Shown in pieces: positions 28,237-37,011 of a stretch of 37,530 bases of DNA. The notes below the pieces were generated by a model. That model did no database searches and was not told where the DNA came from. It saw nothing but the letters and a program-made list of their open reading frames with translations. Origin of the DNA: Pseudomonadales bacterium (GTDB lineage: Bacteria; Pseudomonadota; Gammaproteobacteria; Pseudomonadales; DT-91). Position numbers and translations under genes: made by a program. Every line of letters starts with the position of its first letter. Within the stretch, counting starts at the first letter, position 1. The stretch spans positions 1 through 37,530 of the forward strand of contig JABSRQ010000044.1 in the NCBI GenBank assembly GCA_013215055.1, in the 5' to 3' direction.

Positions 28237-29544
28237 TTAGAAGTACCACTGCGCCTTTAATTCAATCTGATCATCATTTCTTGAATAATAAAAGCTGGAA
28301 TCATTAGGATTTTTTGGCACATTTGTCAGGAAGTAGACGTTCATCGTTACCCGTAATGAATCACCAAATCGTGTGCCACCTTCAAACGATGCGATGGACG
28401 TACCTTTATCTAAATCGTAGATGATGCCTGCTATGAAATCGGTTGAATCCACATCGTTCATAGTGAATCTAGTACCAAGAAATACATCGTGATCAAAAGG
28501 GGATAGGAATTCTCCTGGTACTATCGCTGCAGCTTCTACATCAGGCGGTAATACCGAGTCAGCCGGTAACTCTAAGACGATTAAGCTGGCTTCTTTTATG
28601 CTAACGTCACCACGATCATTCCACATGTATTCTGCAAGTAGGCCGATATCTATACCGCTGAAATTGACATCTGATAAGGTATATTCAAAACCGGTTACGG
28701 CAGAGTTGTAATCACCCGTTCCCTCTTGTTTGGCGGTACCTTCAAGTTTGAATGCCCAGTCTTCCCAGATGTATTGTAGTTCTAAGCCTACTTGCTGCAG
28801 TTGCTGATAATAAGATGTATATGCAGTGGCAGCCGTAAGTTCTTTGTTGACATCACCTATCACGGGGATGGCTTCACGGCTTGTACCGTTGAAGTAGGAT
28901 ATGCCTACATCGAGGTCACCAAAATAATGGCTCCAACGTACGGCATAATCGATGTTGTTTTGCCCATCATCAGATTCATACAGGGTTTTATCGTAATCTA
29001 TGGGGATGGGAAGTTGATTGCGTTCATCGCCAGCAGCGAATTTACGTTCACGGAAGTAAGGTAAAACATATAAATCCAGATTACCCCAGTCTTCTTCAAA
29101 ACCCAAAGATATCATGGGTTGCCCCAGTTTTTCTTCACCATTAAACGATTCAACCGCATCGGTTTGATTGATGATATCTACCAGGTGAGCCGATTCTGCT
29201 ACGCCCCAATAAACCTTGTTAATACCTATTTCAACTTGCCAGCCTGCGCCTGCGTAGTTGTAATAAAACTCACGGATATCGGCGTGATCACGGTTACCGT
29301 CTTCGGCGGTGGTGATGCGGCCAAAGGGTTTAAAGCGTACGCTGTGTTTTTCATTATCGCTGGCCCAATAGGCCTCAACCTCTGCTGCAGCAGAGGCAAA
29401 TTCATCACTTTGAAAGTCAAACAGCGCGTCATTGGGGTAGTAGCGTAGTTCTGCTTCCAAATAGCCGTTGAATTTGAATTCACCTGCGTTTGCAGGTAGG
29501 CAAAGCAGGCCGGAAAGGCCTGCCAGTAGTAGCTGTTTTTTCAC
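28237..29544 (-). CDS. Outer-membrane protein, DUF1302/porin-like barrel
   Basis: 435 residues with a GTG start. A signal peptide (about 1-20, ending ANA) is followed by many amphipathic strands and a terminal LKAQWYF, the C-terminal aromatic typical of outer-membrane barrels. The segments FGRITTAEDGNRDHADIREF and INKVYWGVAESAHLVDIINQ resemble DUF1302-type barrels that are often encoded beside LolA-like proteins and RND/MMPL exporters. It follows the LolA-like gene by 36 bases on the same strand and is likely cotranscribed. The cargo is unknown. Confidence 0.78.
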   Translation of the reverse strand: MKKQLLLAGLSGLLCLPANAGEFKFNGYLEAELRYYPNDALFDFQSDEFASAAAEVEAYWASDNEKHSVRFKPFGRITTAEDGNRDHADIREFYYNYAGAGWQVEIGINKVYWGVAESAHLVDIINQTDAVESFNGEEKLGQPMISLGFEEDWGNLDLYVLPYFRERKFAAGDERNQLPIPIDYDKTLYESDDGQNNIDYAVRWSHYFGDLDVGISYFNGTSREAIPVIGDVNKELTAATAYTSYYQQLQQVGLELQYIWEDWAFKLEGTAKQEGTGDYNSAVTGFEYTLSDVNFSGIDIGLLAEYMWNDRGDVSIKEASLIVLELPADSVLPPDVEAAAIVPGEFLSPFDHDVFLGTRFTMNDVDSTDFIAGIIYDLDKGTSIASFEGGTRFGDSLRVTMNVYFLTNVPKNPNDSSFYYSRNDDQIELKAQWYF

Positions 29545-29580
29545 GTTATTATTCTCTTACTACTTAAATAATGGGGATAT

Positions 29581-30402
29581 TTATTTAGCGCGCTTCAAGT
29601 TATTTTTACTGAAGTCATCTTCGGTTAAACCTGTTTTTAAACGAATGCCAGTCCAGTGCATTTCGGTAGATTTACCGGTTTGCTTGTTTTCCATTAAAGA
29701 AACTACTGGACGCCAGTATTTACCTTCAAATTTTTCATATTGCTTGATGGTCATGACTTTAAGCAGTGATTTTTTGCGGTCGTAGAATTCAACTTTCTCG
29801 GTACGTAATTCTGCTTGATTGATCCAGCTGATTAAGCGGGTATAACCACTGTATTTGTCTTTAGGGTAGCTTTCTAATACGTAACATTGTGCATCACCAC
29901 AGGCTTCGTCACGCAGGTATTTAAAGTCATATTTGGCAATTTCAAACGAACTTAAATCTTCATAGCTGAATTCAGAACCCATAAAGGAGCCGGATTTTTT
30001 CTTAGAGGCGATACGTTTGATGCGTTTTAGCGCAGGCAGGTAGATCCACTGATCATCTGGGCCTTCAATATGTGAGAAGCTTAAGAATGCCGTGCCGGCC
30101 ACATCTCTAGGTTGGTCAAACACCATCAGGCTTTTATCGCCATCACCTATGACTTCCAGGCCTTTAAGCTTGATGATGCGGGTATTTTCTTTGCCACTAG
30201 GTGAGCGCAGAATCATTTTCATTTCTGATTGAGAATCACCCCAGCCTTCATCTTGGGCTTTTTGCTTCTGGGCAATCTCCAGGCCTTTTTGTTCTGGAGT
30301 TTGGGTGGCTTCGCTAGAGGCATTGGCGCTGAAGATAAGGCCAGTTGCCAAAATCAAAGAGGATGACAGGGATAAGGCGCGGTGGAATAAAACGTTTTGC
30401 AT
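29581..30402 (-). CDS. Periplasmic outer-membrane lipoprotein-sorting (LolA-like) protein
   Basis: 273 residues. A signal peptide (about 1-28, ending SANA) is followed by a LolA-like beta domain. The motifs GTAFLSF, DDQWIYLPALKRIKRI, GSFMGSEFSYEDL and the C-terminal YWRPVVSLMENKQTGK.. EMHWTGI are hallmarks of the PF17131-type outer membrane lipoprotein-sorting proteins. These commonly work beside RND/MMPL transporters in lipid or hydrophobic compound export. Here only the outer-membrane partner is adjacent. The ATG is preceded by AAAGG. Confidence 0.87.
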   Translation of the reverse strand: MQNVLFHRALSLSSSLILATGLIFSANASSEATQTPEQKGLEIAQKQKAQDEGWGDSQSEMKMILRSPSGKENTRIIKLKGLEVIGDGDKSLMVFDQPRDVAGTAFLSFSHIEGPDDQWIYLPALKRIKRIASKKKSGSFMGSEFSYEDLSSFEIAKYDFKYLRDEACGDAQCYVLESYPKDKYSGYTRLISWINQAELRTEKVEFYDRKKSLLKVMTIKQYEKFEGKYWRPVVSLMENKQTGKSTEMHWTGIRLKTGLTEDDFSKNNLKRAK

Positions 30403-30628
30403 AGATGATACCTTTATATTTTTATGCGCTGATTGTAACAGATACGGCTATTATTAGCGTTTACTTTAAAGCGCGCAGAATTATGTGCAAGTGACAATCT
30501 GTTTAGACTGGCTAAATCGGTCAAAAAAGGGGGCTATTCAGGTTCTTTTGGCAGTTTAAAACATTGACGCAAAGCGTCGATTCATCAATGATGGCCGCTG
30601 CAAAATAACCGCGATATTGCTTACTATT

Positions 30629-31450
30629 ATGTTAGAAAAAGATATTTATCCCGATCCGCCAACAACTCAGCAGTTATTAAAAGAGCTGCCTTATGCTGCT
30701 AAAGAGTTTTTTCAATTAGCTAAACCCTCTTGGCGTAAGCAATTAGATGCCGTGCCAGCCGGTGATGGCCACCCGATTATGACGTTACCCGGTTTTGGTG
30801 GTGGTGATGGCTCGATGGCGATTTTACGCCGCTTTCTGAATAAAAGTGGTTATCAGGCGCATCCTTGGGAATTGGGCACCAATTTTACCAAAGAACGTGT
30901 CACAACCATGGATTCCGTATTGGAGTTTTGTCAGAAAAAAGAATCTGAGATTGTTGACCGCTTAAAAACCATTACCGATAAAACCGGTGAAAAGGTGAGT
31001 TTAATTGGTTGGAGCTTGGGTGGCGTTTATGCCAATAGTGTTGCGCAAACACATCCTGAACTGGTGCGCCAGATTATTACCTTGGGTTCGCCTATTGGTG
31101 ATCCCCGAGGCACCTCTACTTGGGATATTCTGAAGAAACTGAATCGTTCGGATGTGCCCGAAGAAGATCAGAATGTGGGTGCCTGGTTGGATCGTAAGGA
31201 AGGTTTGGGTGAGCGTAAGGTGCGCACCAGTATTTTATACAGCCTTAGAGATGGCGCGGTATCCAGAGGCTCTGCGGTGATTGAAAATCATCCGCTGGTA
31301 GATAATATTGAAGTTTCTTCAAGCCATGTAGGATTTGCCCATAATCCATTGGTATATTATGTGATCGCCGATAGATTAAGCCAGGATTTGCTGGACTGGG
31401 ATGCCTTCGATGTCACTAAACAACCTCAGCTTATTCAAAAGCATTTATAA
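30629..31450 (+). CDS. Alpha/beta hydrolase (lipase/esterase-like)
   Basis: 273 residues from the ATG at 30629; an in-frame TTG at 30617 exists. The nucleophile elbow is GWSLGG with Ser129, an oxyanion segment PGFGGGDGSM lies early, and a C-terminal catalytic His is likely in SSHVGFAHNP. No signal peptide is seen, so a cytoplasmic esterase or lipase-like role is expected; the substrate is unknown. It is divergent from the LolA-like gene across a 226-base gap in which I could not fix a promoter. Confidence 0.83.
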   Translation: MLEKDIYPDPPTTQQLLKELPYAAKEFFQLAKPSWRKQLDAVPAGDGHPIMTLPGFGGGDGSMAILRRFLNKSGYQAHPWELGTNFTKERVTTMDSVLEFCQKKESEIVDRLKTITDKTGEKVSLIGWSLGGVYANSVAQTHPELVRQIITLGSPIGDPRGTSTWDILKKLNRSDVPEEDQNVGAWLDRKEGLGERKVRTSILYSLRDGAVSRGSAVIENHPLVDNIEVSSSHVGFAHNPLVYYVIADRLSQDLLDWDAFDVTKQPQLIQKHL

Positions 31451-31460
31451 AAAACGCTTT

Positions 31461-31805
31461 TTATTGCGTGCTATAAATTCTCTTATTGGCGGTGAACGCT
31501 AATAAGAGGCCAATGCCTGCGCCTGTTAGCAGTGCAGTGATTGACACATGAATACAGGCTGCGGTGATCATGCCGCCAGCTGCTCCGACACAAAGTTGTA
31601 ATATCTTCAGCTTTCTTGCTGTTTTTAGCATTAAAATCTCCAGGGCTATTACCCAACCTAAAAAACCGCCGGCCACAGCCATGGCGATATGATTCGCGGC
31701 CTTAAAAGACAGTGTATATAGGCTGCCTACATACATTATGGCGGCGAAGCCCGATGTGATGATCAGGCAAAAAATCAGCGGGTGTTTTTCCAAAAAATGT
31801 TGCAT
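31461..31805 (-). CDS. Small hydrophobic membrane protein of unknown function
   Basis: 114 residues with about four membrane helices (near 10-30, 38-60, 68-88, 90-106) and a short basic loop KTARKLK. AGAGAAAAAG precedes the ATG. It converges on the hydrolase gene ten bases away. No family is recognised. A long plus-strand frame covers its 5' end, but that region is only an upstream extension of the lipoprotein frame and lacks a signal for translation. Confidence 0.6.
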   Translation of the reverse strand: MQHFLEKHPLIFCLIITSGFAAIMYVGSLYTLSFKAANHIAMAVAGGFLGWVIALEILMLKTARKLKILQLCVGAAGGMITAACIHVSITALLTGAGIGLLLAFTANKRIYSTQ

Positions 31806-31896
31806 CTTTTTCTCTACGGTAAAGTTGTTCTACTTTGCGTACTTGCTTAAAGTGATTACAATGACATTAGATCAAAAAAAATTAGGCAAGCCAATC

Positions 31897-32466
31897 ATGT
31901 TTACACTCTTTAATGCAAAGTTAAATTCTCGTTCATGGGTAACGCTAACAGTATCTATTACGTTAGCGTTGTTTTTAAGTGCCTGCAGCAGTTTTCCCAA
32001 AGATGATATTCAGTTTGAATCCATGTCTGCGCCCAAAGTTAATGTTGGCGCTTATAAGAGTTTTGCCTGGTTGGCTACTGCCACCGTTATTAACGACCCT
32101 AACGGTTATTGGCAGCCACAAGAATTAAACGCCGAGGCAGAGGTGCATTTTGCGTTAAACAAAGGTTTACGTGAAAAAGGTTATATAGAAACGGCGGAAA
32201 AACCGGATTTTGTTGTGTTATATGCAACGGGCATCAATATGCAATGGTTGGAGTTTTCGCAAGATAAAGAGCTGGGTAAAGAGATGATCACCAATGTACC
32301 CAAGGCAGCTTTGTCGGTGGTGTTGATTGATGTTGAAACCGAGAGGCCTATTTGGATAGGTTCGGCCAAAGGGGATATACAGCAGGGTATGGATAGTGAA
32401 ATCGCAAAAAAACGCATTCACTATGCTGTTGAAGGTATTTTAAAGAGTTTGCCAAAGGCACAATAA
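31897..32466 (+). CDS. DUF4136-type lipoprotein
   Basis: 189 residues from the ATG at 31897; an alternative ATG at 31861 gives 12 more residues with a slightly better placed AAAGTG. A lipobox LSAC about 30 residues in predicts a lipoprotein. The mature part has the YKSFAWL segment and the C-terminal region (VVLIDVETERPIWIGSAKG) typical of DUF4136 proteins, a family of unknown function often found at the cell envelope. An amino acid dehydrogenase gene follows after 40 bases. Confidence 0.8.
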   Translation: MFTLFNAKLNSRSWVTLTVSITLALFLSACSSFPKDDIQFESMSAPKVNVGAYKSFAWLATATVINDPNGYWQPQELNAEAEVHFALNKGLREKGYIETAEKPDFVVLYATGINMQWLEFSQDKELGKEMITNVPKAALSVVLIDVETERPIWIGSAKGDIQQGMDSEIAKKRIHYAVEGILKSLPKAQ

Positions 32467-32506
32467 TTTAAATTACGTTTTAAATAAAAGTGGAGTTGCA
32501 GAGCTT

Positions 32507-33823
32507 ATGGCTGATGTATTTGATGATGCGATAAAGCGCCTTTATACCTTGGGTCAGCAGGCAGATATTCCCGATAATGTATTGGCGCATTTATCCCGCC
32601 CGGTTGCTGTTTTATGTTCTTCTTTGCATGTGCGCATGGATGATGGCTCCAGCCAATATTTTCAGGCTTATCGCTGCCAATACAGTTATTTATTAGGCCC
32701 TTGTAAGGGCGGTATTCGTTTTCATCCGAATGTGTCCCAGGCCGAAGTGCAGGCCTTGGGTTTATGGATGACCATAAAATGTGCGGTTATAGGCCTGCCT
32801 CTAGGTGGCGGAAAAGGCGGTGTGGTTGTTGATCCCAAACAGCTTTCCAAACTAGAGCTGGAACGTTTGTCGCGTGCGTATATGCGTGCGAATGTGGATG
32901 TGATTGGTCCGGATAGAGATATTCCCGCTCCCGATGTTTATACTAACGCCCGTATTATGGGGTGGATGTGTGATGAATATGAAATTATTACACGCAAAAA
33001 ACAACCTGCGGTGATTACCGGTAAACCGATTGAGTTAGGGGGGAGTTTGGGGCGTGAAGAGGCGACCGGAAGAGGGGCTTTTTTATGTACTGAATTCCTC
33101 AGAGAAAAAATGTCGGCTACTGCATCGGGCTTAACCGTGGCGGTGCAGGGTTTTGGTAACGCGGGTTATCATGTGGCTAGGTTGTTAGGTGAGGCGGGTT
33201 ACAAGGTTGTTGCTATCAGTGATTCCAAAGGCGCGATCTATGCACCTGAAGGTTTGGATGTGGAATCTGTGTGGCAGCAGAAACAAGCAACCACCAAGTT
33301 ACAGGCCGTGTATTGCCAGGGCTCGGTGTGTGAAATTGTTGAGCATAAAAATATCAGTCACGAAGAGTTGTTAGCATTGGATGTCGATATTCTGATTCCA
33401 GCAGCCTTGGAAAATAGTATTACGATGGTTAATGCTGCCGATATTAGGGCGCGTTGGATTGTTGAAGTGGCGAATGGGCCTATCAGTAGTGAAGCCGATC
33501 AACTTTTACATAAGAAAGGTATCGTGATAGTGCCCGATGTATTGGCGAATGCCGGTGGTGTTACCGTGAGTTATTTTGAGTGGGTGCAAAATAAAGCCGG
33601 TTATCCGTGGACGTTAGAGGAGGTAAGGCAGCGCCTAAAAGATCGTATGCAGCAGGCCTTTAATGAAATATGGGATTATCACAAGGCCTCAGCGGGGAAA
33701 GAGAGTGGGGTGGAATCGGAAGTGAGTTTGCGTAGTGCGGCTTATGCAAAAGCCTTACATGGCATTAAAAATGTGATTGATGTTCGTGGTACCAAGGCGT
33801 ATTTCAGCCGAGAAGAAAGTTAA
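32507..33823 (+). CDS. Glu/Leu/Phe/Val dehydrogenase family enzyme (probable glutamate dehydrogenase)
   Basis: 438 residues. The catalytic lysine lies in the segment LPLGGGKGGVVVDP, with the other conserved lysine in GPCKGGIRFHP. The aspartate of the PAPDV segment and the GFGNAG nucleotide-binding motif (about residue 214) follow the family order. The length and the N-terminal layout match hexameric NAD-type glutamate dehydrogenases (GudB/RocG-like). Leucine dehydrogenases are usually shorter. GGAG lies upstream of the ATG. The stop overlaps the convergent PhzF-family gene by four bases. Confidence 0.9.
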   Translation: MADVFDDAIKRLYTLGQQADIPDNVLAHLSRPVAVLCSSLHVRMDDGSSQYFQAYRCQYSYLLGPCKGGIRFHPNVSQAEVQALGLWMTIKCAVIGLPLGGGKGGVVVDPKQLSKLELERLSRAYMRANVDVIGPDRDIPAPDVYTNARIMGWMCDEYEIITRKKQPAVITGKPIELGGSLGREEATGRGAFLCTEFLREKMSATASGLTVAVQGFGNAGYHVARLLGEAGYKVVAISDSKGAIYAPEGLDVESVWQQKQATTKLQAVYCQGSVCEIVEHKNISHEELLALDVDILIPAALENSITMVNAADIRARWIVEVANGPISSEADQLLHKKGIVIVPDVLANAGGVTVSYFEWVQNKAGYPWTLEEVRQRLKDRMQQAFNEIWDYHKASAGKESGVESEVSLRSAAYAKALHGIKNVIDVRGTKAYFSREES

Positions 33824-34608
33824 TCACCCGCAACGTGAATGCTGCCTTGCATATACAGGGCAGCTGAGCCGCTGATTAATACACGTTGGTCTTTTAATTC
33901 ACAATAAAGTTCACCTCCGCGTCTTGATAGCTGCCTGGCGGTTAAGGTGTTTTTGCCAAGCACTTGTGCCCAATAGGGTGCGAGCTGTGTATGGGCAGAG
34001 CCGGTAACGGCATCCTCATCAATGCCGAAGTTAGGTGCAAAGAAGCGGCTAACAAAATCGCTATTCTCACCTTCTGCGGTGATGATAAGGCCTCGTAAAT
34101 CCAAATCTTTTAAGGCCGATAAATTGACTTCTACCTCGGCGACAGCCTTCTCGTTTTCTAACACGGCGATATAATCCTGATTTTTTAAACAGCGTAAAGG
34201 TGTTAAGCCCAATGCTTTAATGATGGCTGTGGGTGTCTCGCAGGGTTGGGGTTTTTGTTCGGGAAAATTCAGGGTGAACAGGTTGTTGGATTGGGTGACA
34301 CTTAACGGGCCTGAACGTGATGCAAAGATGATTTTCTCTTTAGCATAGTTAAATTGTTCAAATAGTACATAAGCAGCGGCCAAGGTTGCATGGCCGCAGA
34401 GATCCACTTCTACGGTGGGGGTAAACCAGCGAATATGAAAGCCGGATTCGCAGGGGATATAAAAGGCAGTTTCGGCAAGGTTATTTTCAGCGGCAATCGC
34501 CTGCAGTAACTGATCTGATAACCAGGTTTTAAGTGGAACCACAGCTGCAGGATTACCAGAGAAAACCTGATGACAAAAAGCGTCGACCTGAAAAATATCA
34601 AATTTCAT
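33820..34608 (-). CDS. PhzF-family isomerase-like protein
   Basis: 262 residues. A diaminopimelate-epimerase-like fold: FQVDAFCHQVFSGNPAAVVPL at the N-terminus, the catalytic glutamate in NNLAETAFY, and the GHATLAA and GIDEDAVTGSAH segments match the PhzF family. PhzF itself isomerises a phenazine precursor, but most family members have no known substrate and no other phenazine genes are present. It lies 21 bases downstream of the SlyD-type gene and is probably cotranscribed. Confidence 0.9.
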   Translation of the reverse strand: MKFDIFQVDAFCHQVFSGNPAAVVPLKTWLSDQLLQAIAAENNLAETAFYIPCESGFHIRWFTPTVEVDLCGHATLAAAYVLFEQFNYAKEKIIFASRSGPLSVTQSNNLFTLNFPEQKPQPCETPTAIIKALGLTPLRCLKNQDYIAVLENEKAVAEVEVNLSALKDLDLRGLIITAEGENSDFVSRFFAPNFGIDEDAVTGSAHTQLAPYWAQVLGKNTLTARQLSRRGGELYCELKDQRVLISGSAALYMQGSIHVAGD

Positions 34609-34629
34609 AAACCAGCTCTACGTAAGTGT

Positions 34630-35109
34630 TTATACCGTTTGCACATGGCCATTTTGTAACTCGGCTTCTGTTGCCTTGCGAATATCGGCAATATGTACAA
34701 GAAAGTGCAAAGTTTTTCCGGCAAAGGGGTGGTGAGGGTCTATCGTGACCATGCCATCTTCAATATGGGTGACGGTAACCGGAGCCGGGCCTTGATCGCT
34801 TTGTAGGTGAAAGCGCATGCCCACTTCCAAATCTTCAACATCTTCAAAGGCGGTGAGAGGGATGGCGTGTATAGCCTCCTCTTGAATGGGGCCGTAAGCA
34901 TCTTCAGGTTTGATGGTGATATCAATTTCATCACCCATTTCTTTACCGATTAATGCCTCTTCCAAACCTGCAATGATATTGCCATGGCCTGCAATAAAGA
35001 TTAAAGGTTCCTGGCCTTCGGAGGAATCTAATAAATCGCCATCCACTTCGGTAAGGGTGTAGTGGACGCTGATGACGTGATCATTTTCTACGGTGGCAGT
35101 GGTAGACAT
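34630..35109 (-). CDS. slyD: FKBP-type peptidyl-prolyl cis-trans isomerase, SlyD-like
   Basis: 159 residues from the ATG at 35109; a longer frame to 35175 runs into the mdh terminator hairpin and is rejected. The FKBP part (about 1-70 and 125-145) is split by an insert-in-flap chaperone domain (about 75-120). The HPFAGKTLHFLVHIADIRKAT segment and the ELQNGHV end match SlyD. The histidine/cysteine-rich metal-binding tail of E. coli SlyD is absent. Confidence 0.88.
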   Translation of the reverse strand: MSTTATVENDHVISVHYTLTEVDGDLLDSSEGQEPLIFIAGHGNIIAGLEEALIGKEMGDEIDITIKPEDAYGPIQEEAIHAIPLTAFEDVEDLEVGMRFHLQSDQGPAPVTVTHIEDGMVTIDPHHPFAGKTLHFLVHIADIRKATEAELQNGHVQTV

Positions 35110-35175
35110 AAAGAAACTCTGCGATGCTAATGATAGGGATGTTTGAAGTGTACAATATTTCTGAATCGCAGGCAT

Positions 35176-35199
35176 AAAAAACCCAGCCTAAGCTGGGTT
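35176..35199 (-). terminator. Intrinsic terminator after mdh
   Basis: AACCCAGC / GCTGGGTT forms an 8-bp stem with a four-base loop. Read on the minus strand it is followed by TTTTTATG, 42 bases after the mdh stop. Confidence 0.9.
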
Positions 35200-35240
35200 C
35201 TTTACAAACGATCTAAAAAATCGTGATTAAGGTAGCGCTC

Positions 35241-36221
35241 TTATGGTAATAAGTGGGCTACAGCGTCACGTTCTTCAGTCAGTTCGGCTTGAGTAGCAGC
35301 CATGCGCTCTTTAGAGAAATCAGAGATTTCTAAGCCTTGAACGATGCTCCACTCGCCGTCTTTACAGGTACAAGGGAAAGAGTAGATCAGGCCTTCGGTG
35401 ATGCCGTAAGAACCGTCTGAGTAAATACCCATAGAGACGTAATCGCCTTCTTCAGTACCTAATGCCCAGCTACGAACGTGATCGATAGCCGCATTTGCTG
35501 CAGAGGCTGCAGAAGATGCGCCACGTGCTTTGATGATTGCTGCGCCACGTTGAGCAACCGTTGGGATGTAGTCATTTTCGTACCAAGATTGCTCAACTAA
35601 ATCTAAAGCAGGCTTGCCGTCAACGGTACAAACAGAAAGATCTGGGTACTGAGTTGCAGAGTGGTTACCCCAGACAATCATGTTTTTAACCGCAGTTACC
35701 GCAGCGCCAGTTTTCGCAGCTATCTGAGATTTTGCGCGGTTATGATCTAAACGCATCATCGCCGTGAAGTTAGTTGCAGGAATAGAAGGAGCGTTACGCT
35801 GAGTGATCAGAGCGTTAGTGTTAGCTGGGTTGCCCACAACCAATACTTTGATGTTTTTAGAGGCTACTTTATCAATCGCCTTACCTTGGGTAGAGAAGAT
35901 TGCAGCGTTAGCTTCTAATAAATCTTTACGTTCCATGCCTGGGCCACGTGGGCGTGCGCCAACCAATAATGCGTAGTCAGCATCTTTGAAGCCTACTTCA
36001 GGCTCGTCGGTACAAACAACACCGGCAAGTAATGGGAATGCACAATCATCTAATTCCATTTTAACGCCTTCTAAAGCGTCTAATGCTGGAGTGATATCTA
36101 ATAAATGCAAGATTACTGGCTGATCATCGCCAAGCATTGCGCCAGAGGCGATGCGGAATAATAAAGCGTAGCCGATTTGACCGGCAGCACCGGTAACTGT
36201 AACGCGAACAGGAGCTTTCAT
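35241..36221 (-). CDS. mdh: Malate dehydrogenase
   Basis: 326 residues from the ATG at 36221 (AAGGA six bases upstream; an in-frame TTG at 36227 is a poorer start). [21 protein letters not shown] holds the NAD-binding motif; the catalytic pair is the Asp/His of MRLDHNRA and IVWGNHS, and the substrate arginines are in [14 protein letters not shown]. This is the 326-330 residue MDH type found in many proteobacteria, distinct from the E. coli 312-residue enzyme. It interconverts malate and oxaloacetate in the TCA cycle. Confidence 0.97.
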   Translation of the reverse strand: MKAPVRVTVTGAAGQIGYALLFRIASGAMLGDDQPVILHLLDITPALDALEGVKMELDDCAFPLLAGVVCTDEPEVGFKDADYALLVGARPRGPGMERKDLLEANAAIFSTQGKAIDKVASKNIKVLVVGNPANTNALITQRNAPSIPATNFTAMMRLDHNRAKSQIAAKTGAAVTAVKNMIVWGNHSATQYPDLSVCTVDGKPALDLVEQSWYENDYIPTVAQRGAAIIKARGASSAASAANAAIDHVRSWALGTEEGDYVSMGIYSDGSYGITEGLIYSFPCTCKDGEWSIVQGLEISDFSKERMAATQAELTEERDAVAHLLP

Positions 36222-36241
36222 GTTCAATCCTTAGTGGTTAT

Positions 36242-36273
36242 GGGGACTATCCCCGTAAATGCCTCGTAGGCAT
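36242..36273 (-). promoter_or_regulatory. Tandem hairpins in the mdh 5' untranslated region
   Basis: Two short perfect stems lie just upstream of the mdh ribosome binding site: GGGGA/TCCCC (36242-36254, three-base loop) and ATGCCT/AGGCAT (36259-36273, three-base loop). Both fall inside the predicted transcript. They may protect the mRNA or affect translation; no known riboswitch is recognised. Confidence 0.4.
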
Positions 36274-36312
36274 CAACAAACAAATTCTTGCCTCGGGTAT
36301 GAGGCGGAGCAT

Positions 36313-36340
36313 ATTTTAGCGGGTTGCGGCGCAATTTCAA
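36313..36340 (-). promoter_or_regulatory. Predicted sigma-70 promoter of mdh
   Basis: On the minus strand, TTGAAA (36340-36335) and TAAAAT (36318-36313) are separated by 16 bases; each matches the consensus at five of six positions. The predicted leader of about 85 bases contains two hairpins. Confidence 0.6.
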
Positions 36341-36444
36341 AGGGCTTGATGTTAATCATTGTATTTATTGAGTGTTGCGGGGCTTTTTATCATATGCGTT
36401 AATCCTGACTTAAGGCTTGAATAGCCTTTTGGCAGATAATCTTA

Positions 36445-36843
36445 TTAATTCAACTTTTGAGATAATTGCTGTTCAAAGTTTAGGTGCTCAAATTCAGACC
36501 AGATCCGACTATATTCTTTAATTAATCTGTAGTTATCTTTTTCAACAAACAATTTCCCTTTGTCGATCACGCTTTGGCATAAATAGATGGGGGCTAAGTT
36601 GATATCAATAATAGAGAGTTGACCTTCGGGCAAATTGAGTGTCGATTGCCACTTTTCAGCGAGGCATTGTGCCCTGAGTATTCTATCATTGCGAGGCAGT
36701 GAAAAATCATTAAAGGCAATAGCGATATCATAGTCACTATTTTCTATGTGGCTGCCTTGGGCTCGTGAGCCATATAACCATATTAAAGCGATATCATGCT
36801 CTGCAATGGCTAGTTGTTTTAGTGATTCAATAACGTTACCCAT
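36445..36843 (-). CDS. Orphan MNT-type nucleotidyltransferase
   Basis: 132 residues. The minimal nucleotidyltransferase signature is intact: Gly25-Ser26 in LYGSRAQG, the metal aspartates Asp37 and Asp39 in SDYDIAI, and a third acidic residue, probably Asp80, in LSIID. MntA proteins with this fold AMPylate HEPN-type HepT toxins in type VII toxin-antitoxin pairs. No HepT gene is next to it: about 168 bases to the DnaE remnant and 223 bases to mdh hold no suitable frame. It could be a solitary antitoxin remnant or a stand-alone transferase. Confidence 0.8.
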   Translation of the reverse strand: MGNVIESLKQLAIAEHDIALIWLYGSRAQGSHIENSDYDIAIAFNDFSLPRNDRILRAQCLAEKWQSTLNLPEGQLSIIDINLAPIYLCQSVIDKGKLFVEKDNYRLIKEYSRIWSEFEHLNFEQQLSQKLN

Positions 36844-37011
36844 GTTTTAATTATCTCACGCTTTTAAGTAAGACATCAAATGTGCAGGGCTTTGCCGCGC
36901 CTCTTGGCTGTGATAAACATGGAAACATGTTTCTATTTCGAATGATTGACTGGCTTCTGTGTAGCAGGTGACAAGCTACCTTACGATACAAAATAATAAT
37001 AAATCAGTGAA

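Noticed and set aside
31738..31896. Long upstream extension of the DUF4136 lipoprotein frame over the small membrane protein gene
   Set aside because: The lipobox position demands a start near 31861 or 31897, and the minus-strand gene there has a ribosome binding site.
35110..35175. N-terminal extension of the SlyD-like gene
   Set aside because: It reaches into the mdh terminator hairpin, and the FKBP fold starts right after the ATG at 35109.
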